A stretch of 64,000 nt of DNA from CAVSMC01 sp963798655 (GTDB lineage: Bacteria > Pseudomonadota > Gammaproteobacteria > Burkholderiales > Casimicrobiaceae). The notes beneath the pieces were generated by a model that made no database searches, was not told the DNA's origin, and saw nothing but the letters and a program-made list of their open reading frames with translations. Both the position numbers and the translations under genes were made by a program. Positions 61,967 to 64,000 of the stretch are shown here, piece after piece (the stretch's first letter is position 1; every line of letters begins with the position of its first letter). The stretch is from the NCBI GenBank assembly GCA_963798655.1, contig CAWCUH010000007.1:124001-188000 (forward strand). The letters run 5' to 3'.

Positions 61967-63133
61967 TTACTTTGCGGAGATGGCCGCGACGATCTTCTGC
62001 GCGGCGTCCGCCATGTTGTCGGCGCTGATGATCGGAAGCCCGGAGTCGTTCAGGATCTGCTTGCCGATGTCCTCGTTCGTGCCCTTCATCCGCACGACGA
62101 GCGGCACCGAGAGCTTCGTCTCCTTGGCCGCCGCGACGATGCCGTTCGCGATCGTGTCGCAGCGCATGATGCCGCCGAAGATGTTGACGAGGATGCCCTT
62201 CACCTTCGGGTTGCGCAGCATGATCTTGAACGCCTCGGTGACCTTCTCCGTGGTCGCGCCGCCGCCGACGTCGAGGAAGTTCGCCGGCTCCGCGCCGAAC
62301 AGCTTGATCGTGTCCATCGTCGCCATCGCGAGGCCGGCGCCGTTGACGAGGCAGCCAATGTTGCCGTCGAGGGAGATGTACGACAGGTCGAACTTCGACG
62401 CCTCGACCTCGGCGGGATCCTCCTCGTCCAAGTCGCGCATCTCGACGATGTCGGGATGGCGAAAGAGACCGTTGTCGTCGAAGTTGAGCTTCGAGTCGAG
62501 CGCGATCACGCGGCCGTCGCCGGTCAGGATCAGCGGATTGATCTCGGCGAGCGACGCGTCGGTTTCGTCGAACGCGCGATACAGGCCCTGCAGCATCGCG
62601 CGCGCCTGCGGCAGGCTCGCATCGGGAATGCCGATCCGGCGCGCGACGTCGTCCGCCTGCTCGTCGGTCAGTCCGCGCATCGGATCGATGAACACCTTGT
62701 GGATCTTCTCGGGCGTCTTCGCCGCGACTTCCTCGATGTCCATGCCGCCTTCGGAGCTCGCCATCAGCACGACGCGCTGCGAGCCGCGATCGACGACCAT
62801 GCCGACGTAGAGCTCCTTGCGGATGTCCGCACCCTCCTCGACCAGCAGCCGGCGCACCTTCTGCCCGGAGGGACCGGTCTGATGCGTGACGAGCTGCATG
62901 CCGAGGATCTCGCTTGCGCGCTGGCGCACTTCGTCGAGCGAGCGCGCGAGCTTCACGCCGCCGCCCTTGCCGCGGCCGCCGGCGTGGATCTGCGCCTTCA
63001 CCACCCACGCCTTGCCGCCGATCGACTGCGCGCCCTTCACCGCCTCGTCAACGGAAAACGCAGGAACGCCGCGCGGCGTCGCCATGCCGAAGCGGCGAAA
63101 GATTTCCTTGCCCTGGTATTCGTGGATCTTCAC
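61967..63133 (-). CDS. sucC: Succinyl-CoA synthetase, beta subunit
   Basis: ATP-grasp subunit partner of SucD. 388 residues from GTG 63133 (VKIHEYQGKEIFRRFGMATP), exactly the family length. ATP-grasp residues in VVKAQIHAGGRGKGGGVKLA; CoA ligase domain with INPLILTGDGRVIALDSKLN and KGILVNIFGGIMRCDTIANG. In most relatives sucD follows within a few tens of bases; here the GIY-YIG cassette intervenes. Confidence 0.97.
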   Translation of the reverse strand: MKIHEYQGKEIFRRFGMATPRGVPAFSVDEAVKGAQSIGGKAWVVKAQIHAGGRGKGGGVKLARSLDEVRQRASEILGMQLVTHQTGPSGQKVRRLLVEEGADIRKELYVGMVVDRGSQRVVLMASSEGGMDIEEVAAKTPEKIHKVFIDPMRGLTDEQADDVARRIGIPDASLPQARAMLQGLYRAFDETDASLAEINPLILTGDGRVIALDSKLNFDDNGLFRHPDIVEMRDLDEEDPAEVEASKFDLSYISLDGNIGCLVNGAGLAMATMDTIKLFGAEPANFLDVGGGATTEKVTEAFKIMLRNPKVKGILVNIFGGIMRCDTIANGIVAAAKETKLSVPLVVRMKGTNEDIGKQILNDSGLPIISADNMADAAQKIVAAISAK

Positions 63134-63159
63134 TGATTCCCCCGAGGGAAAAGGGGACG

Positions 63160-64000
63160 TTATCGCTTGAGCACGATGCCTTGACTGTCGGCAACGGAAA
63201 CACGTGGTACTTGCGCGCCTCGAACCACGGATCCTCGGCGAGCTTTTGCGCGCGATAGGCCGACCATTCGTAGTCGTCGAGGATGACAATGCCGCCGGGC
63301 ACGACGCGATCGAAGAGCGATTCCAGCGCCGCGACCTCGGCGGGCGCTTCGTTCAAATCGATGTGGAGGTACGCGATCGCTTCGGGAGACTGGCCGTCGA
63401 ACACCTCAGGTATCGGGCCCTTGAAGATCCTAACCTGCGAGTACGCGTCGAACTTGCTGCGCACTCGGGCCTCGAGGGTCGGGCCGTGCTCCGGCATCGC
63501 GTGATGCGCCATCCACTCCTCATGCTCGAAAAGATCGTAGGCCCAGAAAGTCTTCGGGAATGCCGTCCCGCCGAGATAGTCGACGACCGTCTTCACGCCG
63601 ACGCCTGTGTAGGCGCCGCATTCGACGAAGTCACCATCGAGCTGAATGCAGTGATAGCCGGCGCAAGCGAGGATGTAGCGTCTCCACGCGATCGCCCTGT
63701 CGACGTCGCCTTCCGCGTTCGATTCCCACGCCGTGACGAACTCTGCGTCGTCGAGCATCGACAGGTTCCGTCCCCACGTGAACAGATTGTCGGAAAAATG
63801 GACACCAGCATCCAACTGCTCGGAGTGCTCCTTCATACTGCGAGCGAGCTTGTTTCCGTCCTTGGCACCCCAGAATACGGGCAGGAAGAAGTTGATCAGC
63901 CGATCCGCGGCCGGTGCAGCGAGCCGCGGCAGACGCGGCGCCTTACGCGAGAACAACGTGATCGAATCCCCGATTTCATCACGCGGCGCCCTTGAACCAT
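63160..64000 (-). CDS. TylF/MycF-like O-methyltransferase, 5' end at window edge
   Basis: A SAM-dependent methyltransferase of the macrocin O-methyltransferase (TylF) family, about 275 residues. Landmarks: SDNLFTWGRNLSMLDDAEFV, LDGDFVECGAYTGVGVKTVV (SAM-binding), KTFWAYDLFEHEEWM, AYLHIDLNEAPAEVAALESL and GIVILDDYEWSAYRAQKLAE. The end needs a frame change near 63190, giving SQGIVLKR and a TAA at 63160-63162. The frame is open to position 64000; a TTG at 63956 is a possible start but the true start may lie outside. Probably acts on a sugar or polyketide; no such cluster is visible here. Confidence 0.78.

Overview
The window is a high-G+C (about two thirds by eye), densely coded chromosomal segment. 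The gene content and order suggest a betaproteobacterium: uvrA divergent from an MFS gene followed by ssb; hda-permease divergent from purM-purN; rpmB-rpmG near radC, coaBC and dut; and a DUF3108 protein next to an RsmB-like methyltransferase. No rRNA, tRNA, CRISPR array or prophage was seen. The assignment rests on synteny and protein character, not on a database search.

Layout. 0-9 kb: a GMC oxidoreductase start, alanine dehydrogenase, an orphan amino-acid-type binding protein, then a class III omega-aminotransferase with a TauABC transporter, a DUF4124 protein and a frameshifted phosphate acyltransferase. Together these look like uptake and transamination of taurine or a similar amine, with alanine recycled to pyruvate. 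9-16 kb: an EamA transporter, a badly frameshifted Orn/Lys/Arg decarboxylase, dcd, mrp and metG. 16.9-24.5 kb: a ribbon-helix-helix regulator coupled to a six-gene membrane complex related to group 4 [NiFe] hydrogenases and complex I (HyfBCEFGI-like); its large subunit lacks the nickel-binding cysteines. 24.5-28 kb: glucose-6-phosphate dehydrogenase, a GH15 glycosidase and a GNAT enzyme. 28-42.5 kb: housekeeping genes (uvrA, ssb, mnmA, nudJ, hda, purM, purN, rsmB) and two small lysine-rich exported proteins. 42.5-49 kb: a REP-associated tyrosine transposase (RAYT), a broken MscS channel, a fatty acid desaturase, rpmG-rpmB, a broken SPINDLY/OGT-like glycosyltransferase and a low-complexity G-rich stretch. 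49-57.7 kb: radC, coaBC, a broken AbrB/PIN toxin-antitoxin pair, dut, a TfpX/TfpZ-like pilin accessory gene, a membrane spermidine-synthase-like protein, a PAP2-like protein and a type IV pilin with a sigma-54 promoter. 58-64 kb: FHA protein, PP2C phosphatase, TerC-family protein, sucC-sucD split by a GIY-YIG cassette, and a TylF-like methyltransferase at the right edge.

Three families of short palindromic repeats run through the window. Family A has the core GAGGGTCAGAGTG, occurs mostly as inverted pairs, and flanks the RAYT gene, its probable mobiliser. Family B is the GACACTGGGTTCCCGC...GCGGGAACGAC hairpin; two perfect 36-bp inverted copies enclose the GIY-YIG gene inside the sucCD operon. 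Family C is a single perfect 54-bp palindrome. Several proteins (UvrA, PurN, the RAYT, the FHA protein) have C-termini encoded by these repeats.

Sequence quality is uneven. From about 12.3 to 42.5 kb reading frames are intact. At 8-12.3 kb, 43.3-48.2 kb and 50.4-58 kb many genes carry mostly one-base insertions although every residue is still recognisable across the frames, which points to base-level sequence error more than to old pseudogenes. A 56-base near-pure G tract lies in one of these zones.
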